DNA of 12,579 nt. Source: JAZRUF01 sp045652405. GTDB taxonomy: Bacteria; Bacillota; Clostridia; Oscillospirales; JAAYXM01. Positions 7,333 to 12,579 of this stretch are shown in pieces. How positions within the stretch are numbered: position 1 is the first letter of the stretch; the number at the start of each line of letters is the position of its first letter. The notes under the pieces are model-generated. The model was not told the origin of the DNA, did no database searches, and was given only the letters and a program-made list of their open reading frames with translations. The translations under genes and the position numbers were made by a program. The stretch is from contig JAZRUF010000003.1 of assembly GCA_045652405.1 (NCBI GenBank), forward strand, positions 1-12,579, given 5' to 3'.

Positions 7333-7995
7333 ATGATAAAGAAAAGTGTGTACAGCCTTGTACTGGCAGACGATTTGGTACGCGCAGTTGACCGTCTTGC
7401 CTATATGCAGCACACAAGCCGTTCAAATCTCATAAATCAAATTTTGGCCGAGCACCTTTCACTTTCCACTCCGGAAATGCGAATGCGCGAAATCCTTTCA
7501 CGTATGGAACAGATTTTTGACACAAGCAATTCTTTTCAGATTGCTCTGCGTCCTACAGATTCGCAGATGGCATTGCGAAGCTCAATAAGCTATAAATACA
7601 ACCCGACAGTGCAGTATAGCGTAGTGCTCTATCGCAACGCGAAAAACGCTTTTGGTCAGCTTCGCGTAGCCTTTCGTACGCGCAATGAATCCCTTATAAA
7701 TATGTTGACGGACTTTTTTAAGCTCTGGGTTAAGATTGAAAATTCATATTTTACTCACCTGTTTCCGTCAAAGCAGTTATCTTATGACATACACCCCGGC
7801 AAATTCGTGCGAGAACTTATGATACCCGATAATGTAGAGCTCGACTCCGACAATTCTTTAGGCGATGCAGTCGCGCGCTACGTACGACTTTTTGATTCAA
7901 TGCTTAAGCTTTATTTTGAAAATCCGACCGCATCCCCCGCTCATATACAATCTGAATATCTTGCATATCTTCGCAGCGGCTCGGCAATCATTTAA
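7333..7995 (+). CDS. Ribbon-helix-helix-like protein, candidate regulator of the clpB operon
   Basis: 220 residues. The N-terminus looks like a MetJ/Arc (ribbon-helix-helix) DNA-binding unit: a short basic strand KKSVYSLVL (3-11), a helix ADDLVRAVDRLAYMQ (12-26), the turn HTSRSN (27-32), then a second helix LINQILAEHLS (33-43). The remaining 175 residues are soluble, without signal peptide or membrane helix, and I do not recognise them. They contain alternating strand-like segments (VQYSVVLYR, FGQLRVAFR) and a helical stretch (MLTDFFKLWVKIENSYF), possibly a sensor or oligomerisation domain. The gene has its own consensus promoter and is followed by clpB after 21 nt, with no promoter or terminator between, so the two are one operon. 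A role as an autoregulator of clpB is inferred from this context only. A structural or RNA-binding role is possible. Confidence 0.85.
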   Translation: MIKKSVYSLVLADDLVRAVDRLAYMQHTSRSNLINQILAEHLSLSTPEMRMREILSRMEQIFDTSNSFQIALRPTDSQMALRSSISYKYNPTVQYSVVLYRNAKNAFGQLRVAFRTRNESLINMLTDFFKLWVKIENSYFTHLFPSKQLSYDIHPGKFVRELMIPDNVELDSDNSLGDAVARYVRLFDSMLKLYFENPTASPAHIQSEYLAYLRSGSAII

Positions 7996-8016
7996 TTTTG
8001 GAAGGAGGATCACTTC

Positions 8017-10620
8017 ATGAACGTACAAAAATTCACTCAAAAATCATTGGAGGCTCTTCAAAATGCGCAAAGCGCATCTGTCGAGCGTTCAAATTCTCAG
8101 GTAGAGCAAATTCATCTTTTACTCTCACTTCTAGAAACCCCGGACGGATTAATTCCGCAGCTCATTGACAAAATGGGTATCTCCTCGCAAGAATTATGCC
8201 ATTATGTACGCACAACCGCTGACAATCTCCCGCGTATCTCCGGAAGTGGGCACGAAGCGGGTAAAATTTACATTTCTCAGCCGCTTGAGCAAGCACTTGT
8301 GGGGGCAGAGCGCGAAGCTGAGCTTATGAAGGATGAGTATGTATCCGTTGAGCACATTTTCCTGGGCCTTTTAAATACAGCCGACTCTAACCTGAAGGAC
8401 CTTTTCCGCAAATTCAATATAACGCGCGATGAATTTTTAAATGCTCTTTCACAGGTTCGAGGCAACGCGCGAGTCACCAGTGACACTCCCGAGGACACAT
8501 ACGATGCACTTAAGAAATACGGCTCGGATTTAGTCGCTCTCGCACGTGAAAAAAAACTCGACCCAGTCATAGGGCGTGACAGTGAAATACGCAATGTAAT
8601 ACGTATACTATCACGCAAAACAAAGAACAATCCGGTTTTAATCGGTGAACCGGGTGTCGGAAAAACTGCTATTGCAGAAGGTCTTGCAATCAGAATTGTG
8701 CGCGGCGATGTTCCGGACTCCTTAAAAAACCGAACTATTTTCTCGCTTGACATGGGCGCTTTGATTGCAGGTGCCAAATTCCGCGGTGAATTTGAAGAAC
8801 GCTTGCGCGCAGTGTTAAACGAGGTAAAGAAAAGCGAAGGCAGAATAATCCTTTTTATTGATGAGCTTCACACTATTGTCGGCGCAGGAAAAACCGACGG
8901 TGCAATGGACGCAGGCAACATTTTAAAACCGATGCTTGCGCGCGGTGAGCTCCACTGTATCGGCGCAACAACCCTAAACGAATACCGACTCTACATTGAA
9001 AAAGATGCAGCGCTCGAGCGTCGTTTCCAACCGGTAATGGTAAACGAACCCACGGTTGAAGATACAATTTCTATACTCCGCGGACTCAAGGAGCGGTATG
9101 AGGTTTTCCACGGTGTAAACATTCAGGACCAGGCTCTTATAGCCGCTGCCACACTCTCCAATCGCTATATCTCCGACCGTTTTTTGCCTGACAAAGCAAT
9201 TGACTTAGTAGACGAAGCCTGCGCGATGATAAGAACCGAAATAGATTCCATGCCCGCAGAGTTGGACGAAATTTCCCGCAGCATTATGCAACACGAAATT
9301 GAAGAAGCGGCACTAAAAAAAGAGAGCGATTCCTTATCCAAAGAACATCTTTCAGAAATCCAAAAAGAGCTTGCAGACATACGTGAGCAATTTAATCAGA
9401 TGAAAGCAAAATGGGAAAGTGAAAAGCAAGCTATTGACAAAGTACGCATTCTCCGCGAAGAGATAGAAAAGATAAACGCAGAAATTGAGCGTGCTGAAAT
9501 GAGCTATGATTTAAACCGTGCCGCAGAGCTTAAATACGGTAAATTGCCCGAGCTGCAGCGGCAATTAAGCGAGGAGGAAAGCGTAGCTGAAGCGACAAAG
9601 AGCACCGCTTCCCTGCTGCGTGACAAGGTCACTGATGAGGAAATTGCAAAAATCGTCGCCCGCTGGACGGGTATCCCGGTAACAAAACTTATGGAGGGAG
9701 AGCGCGAAAAGCTTCTAAAGCTTGACAGCATCCTTCACAAGCGAGTAATCGGGCAGGACAAGGCCGTACAAAGCGTTTGCGAGGCTATTATACGCTCGCC
9801 CGCAGGTATATCAGACCCGCGCCGCCCTATAGGCTCTTTCCTGTTTTTAGGCCCGACAGGTGTAGGAAAAACCGAGCTTGCAAAAGCGCTTGCCGAAACA
9901 CTATTTGACAATGAAGGCAGCATGATACGCATTGATATGTCCGAGTATATGGAAAAGCACGCTGTATCGCGTTTAGTCGGTGCACCTCCAGGATATGTAG
10001 GATATGAGGAAGGCGGTCAGCTTACGGAAGCCGTGCGCAAAAAGCCTTACTCAGTGATTTTGTTTGACGAAGTTGAAAAGGCACATCCGGACGTTTTCAA
10101 CATTCTCTTGCAGGTACTTGACGATGGGAGAATAACTGACTCGCAGGGACGCACTGTGGACTTCAAAAACACCATTCTTATTCTTACCTCTAACTTAGGT
10201 TCAAATATAATCTTAGAAGGTATAAATGACGCGGGTGAGATTTCCGATGATGCCCGCACTCAGGTGGAGGGAATGTTAAAAATGCAGTTTCGCCCCGAGT
10301 TTCTCAACCGCTTAGACGAAATTGTATTCTACAAGCCGTTGACATCCGTTGAAATTGGAAAAATCGTCGAGCTTATGCTTTCAGATTTGCAAAAAAGGTT
10401 GCAGGATAAGCAGCTCACATTAAGCCTTACTGATGCAGCAAAAGCGCATGTAATTTCCGTTGGATTTGACCCGGTTTACGGAGCGCGCCCGCTGCGCCGT
10501 TTCCTGCAAAGTAAAGTGGAAACCTTGGTCGGACGCATGATACTCTCCGAGGACATCACGCCTAAAACGCACTTTACAGTGGACTTTAACGGAAACGAGC
10601 TTACAATTTCCAAAAGTTAA
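8017..10620 (+). CDS. clpB: ATP-dependent disaggregase ClpB (Hsp104 family)
   Basis: 867 residues, full length. ClpB forms a cytoplasmic hexamer that, with DnaK, pulls proteins out of aggregates. Domains in order: Clp N-domain (about 1-150); first AAA+ module with Walker A GEPGVGKT (210-217) and Walker B LFIDE (D282, E283); coiled-coil middle domain (about 400-530, rich in E/K heptads, including SIMQHEIEEAALKKE); second AAA+ module with Walker A GPTGVGKT (612-619), pore loop GYVGYEEGG (Y660) and Walker B ILFDE (D684, E685). The coiled-coil domain and the lack of a ClpP-docking loop noticed separate it from ClpA/ClpC. In the first pore loop (AGAKFRGEFE, 251-260) Phe255 stands where many ClpB have Tyr, a conservative change. 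The ribosome binding site AAGGAGG is 8 nt before the ATG. The stop is followed within about 10 nt by an IS200 end, so its native terminator seems to be lost or displaced. Confidence 0.97.
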   Translation: MNVQKFTQKSLEALQNAQSASVERSNSQVEQIHLLLSLLETPDGLIPQLIDKMGISSQELCHYVRTTADNLPRISGSGHEAGKIYISQPLEQALVGAEREAELMKDEYVSVEHIFLGLLNTADSNLKDLFRKFNITRDEFLNALSQVRGNARVTSDTPEDTYDALKKYGSDLVALAREKKLDPVIGRDSEIRNVIRILSRKTKNNPVLIGEPGVGKTAIAEGLAIRIVRGDVPDSLKNRTIFSLDMGALIAGAKFRGEFEERLRAVLNEVKKSEGRIILFIDELHTIVGAGKTDGAMDAGNILKPMLARGELHCIGATTLNEYRLYIEKDAALERRFQPVMVNEPTVEDTISILRGLKERYEVFHGVNIQDQALIAAATLSNRYISDRFLPDKAIDLVDEACAMIRTEIDSMPAELDEISRSIMQHEIEEAALKKESDSLSKEHLSEIQKELADIREQFNQMKAKWESEKQAIDKVRILREEIEKINAEIERAEMSYDLNRAAELKYGKLPELQRQLSEEESVAEATKSTASLLRDKVTDEEIAKIVARWTGIPVTKLMEGEREKLLKLDSILHKRVIGQDKAVQSVCEAIIRSPAGISDPRRPIGSFLFLGPTGVGKTELAKALAETLFDNEGSMIRIDMSEYMEKHAVSRLVGAPPGYVGYEEGGQLTEAVRKKPYSVILFDEVEKAHPDVFNILLQVLDDGRITDSQGRTVDFKNTILILTSNLGSNIILEGINDAGEISDDARTQVEGMLKMQFRPEFLNRLDEIVFYKPLTSVEIGKIVELMLSDLQKRLQDKQLTLSLTDAAKAHVISVGFDPVYGARPLRRFLQSKVETLVGRMILSEDITPKTHFTVDFNGNELTISKS

Positions 10621-10629
10621 TTTAATCAT

Positions 10630-10652
10630 AACTACCGGCTAAGCCGGTAGTT
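10630..10652. repeat. IS200 right-end hairpin
   Basis: Perfect 10-bp stem AACTACCGGC / GCCGGTAGTT with loop TAA. It mirrors the left-end hairpin at 11329-11351 (7 or more of 10 stem positions conserved, with compensating changes). TnpA would bind it as folded single-stranded DNA. It begins 9 nt after the clpB stop codon. Confidence 0.85.
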
Positions 10653-10658
10653 TGCTCT

Positions 10659-10727
10659 GCGACTATAAGTCGCTGTTACTGGCGGGACTGAAAGTCCACC
10701 GAATAATCTGCCAGCCGCAAGCGGTTT
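10659..10727. other. Subterminal hairpin cluster inside the IS right end
   Basis: Between the right-end hairpin and the end of tnpA there are several further stems. GCGACT / AGTCGC (10659-10664, 10668-10673; loop ATA). CTGGC / GCCAG (10679-10683, 10710-10714) enclosing GGACT / AGTCC (10685-10689, 10693-10697; loop GAA). GCCG / CGGT (10714-10717, 10722-10725; loop CAAG), sharing base 10714 with the previous stem. The 9-mer GCCAGCCGC (10710-10718) also occurs inverted near the left end (11260-11268). This is more structure than a single end-recognition hairpin needs. Confidence 0.7.
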
Positions 10728-10758
10728 TAAGCTACCGCTAAAGCGGTTGGCTTATTTT
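10728..10758 (+). terminator. Terminator-like hairpin at the tnpA stop, plus strand
   Basis: The stem TAAGC-ACCGC / GCGGT-GCTTA (10728-10754, loop TAAA, one T opposite TG as internal loop) is followed on the plus strand by TTTTCT and a few bases later by TTTTT. It would end transcripts reading out of clpB before they run antisense into tnpA. On the minus strand it overlaps the tnpA stop codon and is followed by TTAAAA only, so the plus direction is favoured. Confidence 0.6.
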
Positions 10759-11234
10759 CTGCTCTTTTTGACTGGCTCACCCGTAAACGGGTCAACTAAC
10801 TCTTTTATACTCATTTGCTCATATGCCAAATCTTCTTGTAGCTGATTTCTAATATATTCTGCTATTGCCTTTTTATTCTTGCCTACTGTATCAACATAAT
10901 AACCTCTACACCAGAATTCTCTATTTCCATATCTGTATTTCAGATTGGCATGTTTATCAAATATCATCAAACTACTTTTTCCCTTTAGATATCCCATAAA
11001 GCTTGACACACTAATTTTAGGTGGTATTTGAACAAGCATATGAATATGGTCTGGACATGCTTCTGCTTCAATTATCTCTACACCTTTCCATTCACATAAT
11101 TTCCGTAATATATTTCCTATATCACCTTTGATTTTTCCATATATTACTTGTCTACGATACTTTGATGCAAACACTATGTGATACTTGCAATTCCATGTTG
11201 TGTGTGATAAACTATTATTTGTATCAATCTTCAT
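10752..11234 (-). CDS. tnpA: IS200-type Y1 HUH transposase
   Basis: 160 residues, full length for IS200 TnpA (about 150). It nicks and joins single-stranded DNA at the element's hairpin ends through a 5'-phosphotyrosine intermediate, working as a dimer. The HUH motif is PDHIHML (H63, H65) and the putative catalytic tyrosine is Y127 in AEYIRNQ, with Q131 as a further metal ligand; this spacing agrees with that described for the IS608 enzyme. IS200 hallmarks WNCKYHIVFASKYRR (14-28), VSSFMGYLKGKSS (76-88) and REFWCRGYYVDTVGKN (105-120) are all present. The ATG at 11234 has AAGGAGG 8 nt upstream. The start codon lies inside a small hairpin, which may limit translation. Confidence 0.96.
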   Translation of the reverse strand: MKIDTNNSLSHTTWNCKYHIVFASKYRRQVIYGKIKGDIGNILRKLCEWKGVEIIEAEACPDHIHMLVQIPPKISVSSFMGYLKGKSSLMIFDKHANLKYRYGNREFWCRGYYVDTVGKNKKAIAEYIRNQLQEDLAYEQMSIKELVDPFTGEPVKKSRK

Positions 11235-11239
11235 TGATA
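11222..11239 (-). promoter_or_regulatory. Hairpin enclosing the tnpA start codon
   Basis: TATCAAT / ATTGATA form a perfect 7-bp inverted repeat with loop GAAG on the tnpA mRNA strand. The start codon spans stem and loop (11232-11234), and AAGGAGG lies just 5' of the stem. IS200 of enterobacteria uses mRNA structure to restrain TnpA synthesis; this hairpin could act similarly. The stem is AU-rich, so the effect may be modest. Confidence 0.45.
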
Positions 11240-11280
11240 TTTCCTCCTTTGTTATTTTTGCGGCTGGCTAGACCGCTTTC

Positions 11281-11310
11281 ATTGTAACATAGGAGGTCTT
11301 TTTTGTTCAA
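11281..11310 (-). promoter_or_regulatory. Probable tnpA promoter
   Basis: On the minus strand TTGAAC (11310-11305) and TACAAT (11286-11281) are separated by 18 bp, giving a start near 11274 and a 40-nt leader. It lies inside the IS, just inward of the left-end hairpin, as expected for a self-contained element. Confidence 0.55.
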
Positions 11311-11328
11311 CGGCAAAAGCCTTTTTCG

Positions 11329-11351
11329 AACCACCAGCTTAGCTGGTGGTT
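11329..11351. repeat. IS200 left-end hairpin
   Basis: Perfect 10-bp stem AACCACCAGC / GCTGGTGGTT with loop TTA, the counterpart of the right-end hairpin. On the plus strand it is followed by TTC only. The next sequence outward, from about 11354, is TGTATAC and then the T tract (minus strand) of a neighbouring terminator, so the element sits directly beside that terminator. Confidence 0.85.
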
Positions 11352-11361
11352 TTCTGTATAC

Positions 11362-11395
11362 AAAAAAAGGACAAGAGATTACATCACTTGTCCTT
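11362..11395 (-). terminator. Rho-independent terminator of the candidate ncRNA
   Basis: A perfect 9-bp stem AAGGACAAG / CTTGTCCTT (11367-11375 and 11387-11395) with an 11-nt loop is followed on the minus strand by an unbroken T tract (11368-11362, two of the seven T in the stem). The plus strand shows A's instead of T's after the stem, so it acts on minus-strand transcripts. Confidence 0.85.
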
Positions 11396-11634
11396 AAAAA
11401 ATCCCTGTATAAAAGGCTTACGGATAGGTTTCGAGAGTCTTACGCGTACTCTTATTGACCGTTTCACAAGCAGATGCAAAAATCATCTTTTCGGTTATAA
11501 AGTAACCAACTTATAAAATTTGAGCTTTTAACTCAATCAATAATGCAGATAAACTGCTGTCTTCGGCGTTCGACCCGGCTGTCCGTTGCCATTTCCGATA
11601 GAAATCGGTGGTCATATTTTGTCGTTTTTAAAAC
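11362..11634 (-). ncRNA. Candidate independently transcribed structured non-coding RNA, family not recognised
   Basis: A 273-nt unit bounded by a strong promoter (11641-11669) and a strong terminator (11362-11395). The predicted start is the G at 11634. On the minus strand it contains hairpins CCGAT / ATCGG (with flanking CCA/TGG), GCAG / CTGC, TTGAG / CTCAA, GGTTA / TAACC, AGATG / CATCT and AGAGT / ACTCT. A 5-bp helix TGACC / GGTCA (11610-11614 with 11456-11460) could close five of them into one multibranched domain. The segment GGGTCGAACGCCGAAGAC (about 11559-11576) looks like an unpaired, possibly conserved core. Two small reading frames of 34 and 22 codons exist but lack ribosome binding sites. 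It does not show tmRNA, RNase P, SRP or T-box signatures, and no gene follows it, so a riboswitch is unlikely. It could be a known clostridial RNA family (for example a 6S- or raiA-like RNA) that I cannot confirm by eye. Confidence 0.65.
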
Positions 11635-11640
11635 ATTATG

Positions 11641-11669
11641 AGTATATCACATTTTTCATATACTGTCAA
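11641..11669 (-). promoter_or_regulatory. Consensus sigmaA promoter of the candidate ncRNA
   Basis: On the minus strand a perfect TTGACA (11669-11664) and TATACT (11646-11641, five of six) are spaced by exactly 17 bp. The promoter starts 11 bp after the stop codon of the gene ending at 11680. Confidence 0.85.
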
Positions 11670-11679
11670 CCGATATATT

Positions 11680-12237
11680 TTAAAGCTTTATCCATCTTTT
11701 TTCGCCATCAGGCCATGCTTTGAAATGTTCGTTCATAAGCGCACCCCAGTCTTTGCCAAGATATCCGAAAGGTTTGCCCTCAATATCTGCCCAGGTAACT
11801 TCTTCTGTAGGTATTTCACCATACATAAAGATAGTGTCTCCGTATATAAATATTGAAAAAAACTTATCACAATTTATTGGGTTGTTTTCCTGATGAACAT
11901 AATGGTAATATATGTAACTTGCAATCTTGTTTTTCACAATTTTGTTAACACACATATACCCTTCTTTGTTTTGTATTTTTCTCACCCATTCTTCATCAGA
12001 CCTTGGGGTAAAATAGTGGAAAATTTCGGTAAGCTCAAACCAGTTTTCTCCGTTTGGAAATGGTTTGAAATCACCTGTCACAAAATCATCAGGTATAACA
12101 GTTTCGTCTGTTCCTTCGTAGTATAAAACCGCCTTGTCTTCAAAATATTTAACAGTTGCAGTTACAACTTTTTCAGAACTTTTTATTTCTGCTTCACCCT
12201 TATTGAGATAAGCAATATACATATGTTTATGAATCAT
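11680..12237 (-). CDS. Uncharacterised protein, possibly two L-rhamnose-mutarotase-like (dimeric alpha/beta barrel) repeats
   Basis: 185 residues from the ATG at 12237; a TTG three codons upstream is an alternative start. It is soluble, without signal peptide, and rich in aromatic residues. I see no certain family. The C-terminal half (KIASYIYYHY..., then FFSIFIYGDTIFMYGEIP and KDWGALMNEHFKAWP...RWIKL) resembles the RhaM layout: a hydrophobic strand, a YSIF-like strand, an acidic strand, W-rich helices and a closing W..L. The N-terminal half ends in NWFELTEIFHYF, which resembles the usual RhaM closing motif W..LEEIFHL, so the protein may be a tandem duplication. That suggests sugar binding or mutarotation, but it is a low-confidence inference. 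The start overlaps the last 11 nt of the MATE gene, implying translational coupling. The stop lies just ahead of the ncRNA promoter, with no terminator between. Confidence 0.75.
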   Translation of the reverse strand: MIHKHMYIAYLNKGEAEIKSSEKVVTATVKYFEDKAVLYYEGTDETVIPDDFVTGDFKPFPNGENWFELTEIFHYFTPRSDEEWVRKIQNKEGYMCVNKIVKNKIASYIYYHYVHQENNPINCDKFFSIFIYGDTIFMYGEIPTEEVTWADIEGKPFGYLGKDWGALMNEHFKAWPDGEKRWIKL

Positions 12238-12579
12238 TTTCTTCAACCTTCAGTTCTTTTAATTTTCTCTTTGCAAAAAAGATATATAAAACCATAAAAC
12301 TTATTATACAAATAATCCACGAGATTAAAAAAACAATATAAATACTTTGAATAGTTCTTACTGCTTTAAACACCGTCATAAGCCAGATAATTCTGAATCC
12401 GCAACATACTACAATAGAAATCGTCATTGTATATATTGCATATCCGCAGGCTCTGAGTGCTCCCATCAGAACTTCCATTATTCCACAAAGGAAATATGGC
12501 ATACAGATATAAACAAGCCTGATTTTAGCATATTCCATCGGAATCGGAGAATACGGACAGTATAGTTTTATAAGATGTT
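12227..12579 (-). CDS. MATE family efflux transporter, C-terminal part, cut by the right edge
   Basis: The last 116 residues are visible; the reading frame stays open to the window end, so the gene continues outside (family length about 440-460). The segment IRLVYICMPYFLCGIMEVL followed by GALRACGY is characteristic of the final transmembrane helices of MATE (multidrug and toxic compound extrusion) proteins, which export drugs or metabolites using Na+ or H+ gradients. Three hydrophobic helices can be seen (roughly ICMPYFLCGIMEVLMG, MTISIVVCCGFRIIWLMTVF and IYIVFLISWIICIISFMVLY), then a basic and acidic cytoplasmic tail KRKLKELKVEENDS. An internal ATG at 12538 is not the start. The next gene begins within its last codons. 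Substrate cannot be told. Confidence 0.9.
   Translation of the reverse strand, partial: HLIKLYCPYSPIPMEYAKIRLVYICMPYFLCGIMEVLMGALRACGYAIYTMTISIVVCCGFRIIWLMTVFKAVRTIQSIYIVFLISWIICIISFMVLYIFFAKRKLKELKVEENDS

Larger units (their letters stand above)
10630..11351 (-). mobile_element. IS200-type insertion sequence (IS200/IS605 family, tnpA only)
   Basis: About 720 bp including both end hairpins, close to the length of IS200 elements (about 0.7 kb). It contains one gene, tnpA on the minus strand, and no tnpB. With tnpA as reference, the left end is at the high coordinates (hairpin 11329-11351) and the right end at the low coordinates (hairpin 10630-10652). The two end hairpins have the same design: a 10-bp stem and a 3-nt loop, AACCACCAGC versus AACTACCGGC. 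No target-site duplication is expected, because this family moves as single-stranded DNA and inserts next to a short fixed target. Exact cleavage positions cannot be fixed from the sequence alone and may lie several bases outside the hairpins. The transposase is uninterrupted, so the element may still be active. Confidence 0.9.

Noticed and set aside
8277..8777. Minus-strand open frame of 166 codons inside clpB
   Set aside because: Shadow of the ClpB N-terminal region and first AAA+ module; composition is Ser/Arg rich as expected for an antisense frame of a real gene.
10630..10758. CRISPR-like repeat array suggested by the row of hairpins after clpB
   Set aside because: The stems differ in sequence and size, with no direct repeat and no regular spacers. 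They belong to the IS200 right end.
11311..11325. Small plus-strand terminator GGC-AAAA-GCC followed by TTTTT inside the IS left end
   Set aside because: Only a 3-bp stem; too weak to call, although IS200 elements do carry an internal terminator near this end.
11418..11486. 22-codon reading frame on the minus strand inside the ncRNA unit
   Set aside because: Too short, no clear ribosome binding site, and its start overlaps the AGATG/CATCT hairpin. Not supported as a gene.
11511..11615. 34-codon reading frame on the minus strand inside the ncRNA unit (begins MTTDFYRKW)
   Set aside because: It starts only 19 nt into the predicted transcript, has no Shine-Dalgarno, and its sequence coincides with the hairpin-rich part. 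RNA structure explains the segment better, though conservation tests could reverse this.
11362..11669. Riboswitch or T-box leader
   Set aside because: No gene follows the terminator on the same strand except the self-contained IS, and no T-box or known riboswitch signature was seen.

Overview
The window looks like chromosomal DNA from a low-to-moderate GC Firmicute of class Clostridia, probably a gut Oscillospiraceae/Ruminococcaceae-type organism. This rests on the gene order murB-rapZ-yvcK-whiA-dnaE, Gram-positive style ribosome binding sites (GGAGG), sigmaA-type promoters, a stand-alone MsmX-type sugar ATPase, and a MATE C-terminus of the clostridial type. The organism assignment is an inference from family knowledge, not from a search.

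Left part (1-4740, minus strand): a tightly packed operon read right to left. It contains murB (peptidoglycan precursor reductase), rapZ/yvcJ (P-loop nucleotide/RNA-binding protein), yvcK (CofD-like morphogenesis/central metabolism factor), whiA (HTH plus LAGLIDADG-like protein) and the 5' end of dnaE (replicative polymerase, PHP domain), which runs off the left edge. Gaps are 16, 13, -4 and 1 nt, so the genes are almost certainly co-transcribed. It couples cell-wall synthesis, metabolism, division and replication functions.

Middle part (4770-7190, minus strand): a 63-residue two-helix membrane protein with its own terminator, a monocistronic MsmX/UgpC-type ABC ATPase that ends in a hairpin, and an RsuA-type 16S rRNA pseudouridine synthase. 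The last is divergent from the next unit.

Plus-strand unit (7271-10620): a consensus sigmaA promoter (TTGACA-16-TATAAT) drives a 220-residue protein with an N-terminal ribbon-helix-helix-like segment and an unrecognised C-terminal domain. The disaggregase gene clpB follows 21 nt later. No CtsR- or CIRCE-like operator was noticed, so the small protein is a candidate regulator of its own operon.

Right part (about 10621-11360): a complete IS200-type insertion sequence sits directly behind the clpB stop. Its TnpA has both HUH histidines and the catalytic tyrosine, both ends carry matched hairpins, the start codon is inside a hairpin, and an unusually elaborate set of hairpins lies between the tnpA stop and the right end.

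Next to it (11362-11669, minus strand) is the most striking unexplained element: a perfect-spacing sigmaA promoter (TTGACA-17-TATACT), then about 235 nt rich in hairpins and without a convincing gene, then a strong rho-independent terminator. It looks like an independently transcribed structured non-coding RNA of about 270 nt that I cannot assign to a family. The window ends with a 185-residue protein that may carry two L-rhamnose-mutarotase-like (dimeric alpha/beta barrel) repeats, translationally coupled to the C-terminal part of a MATE efflux transporter cut by the right edge.
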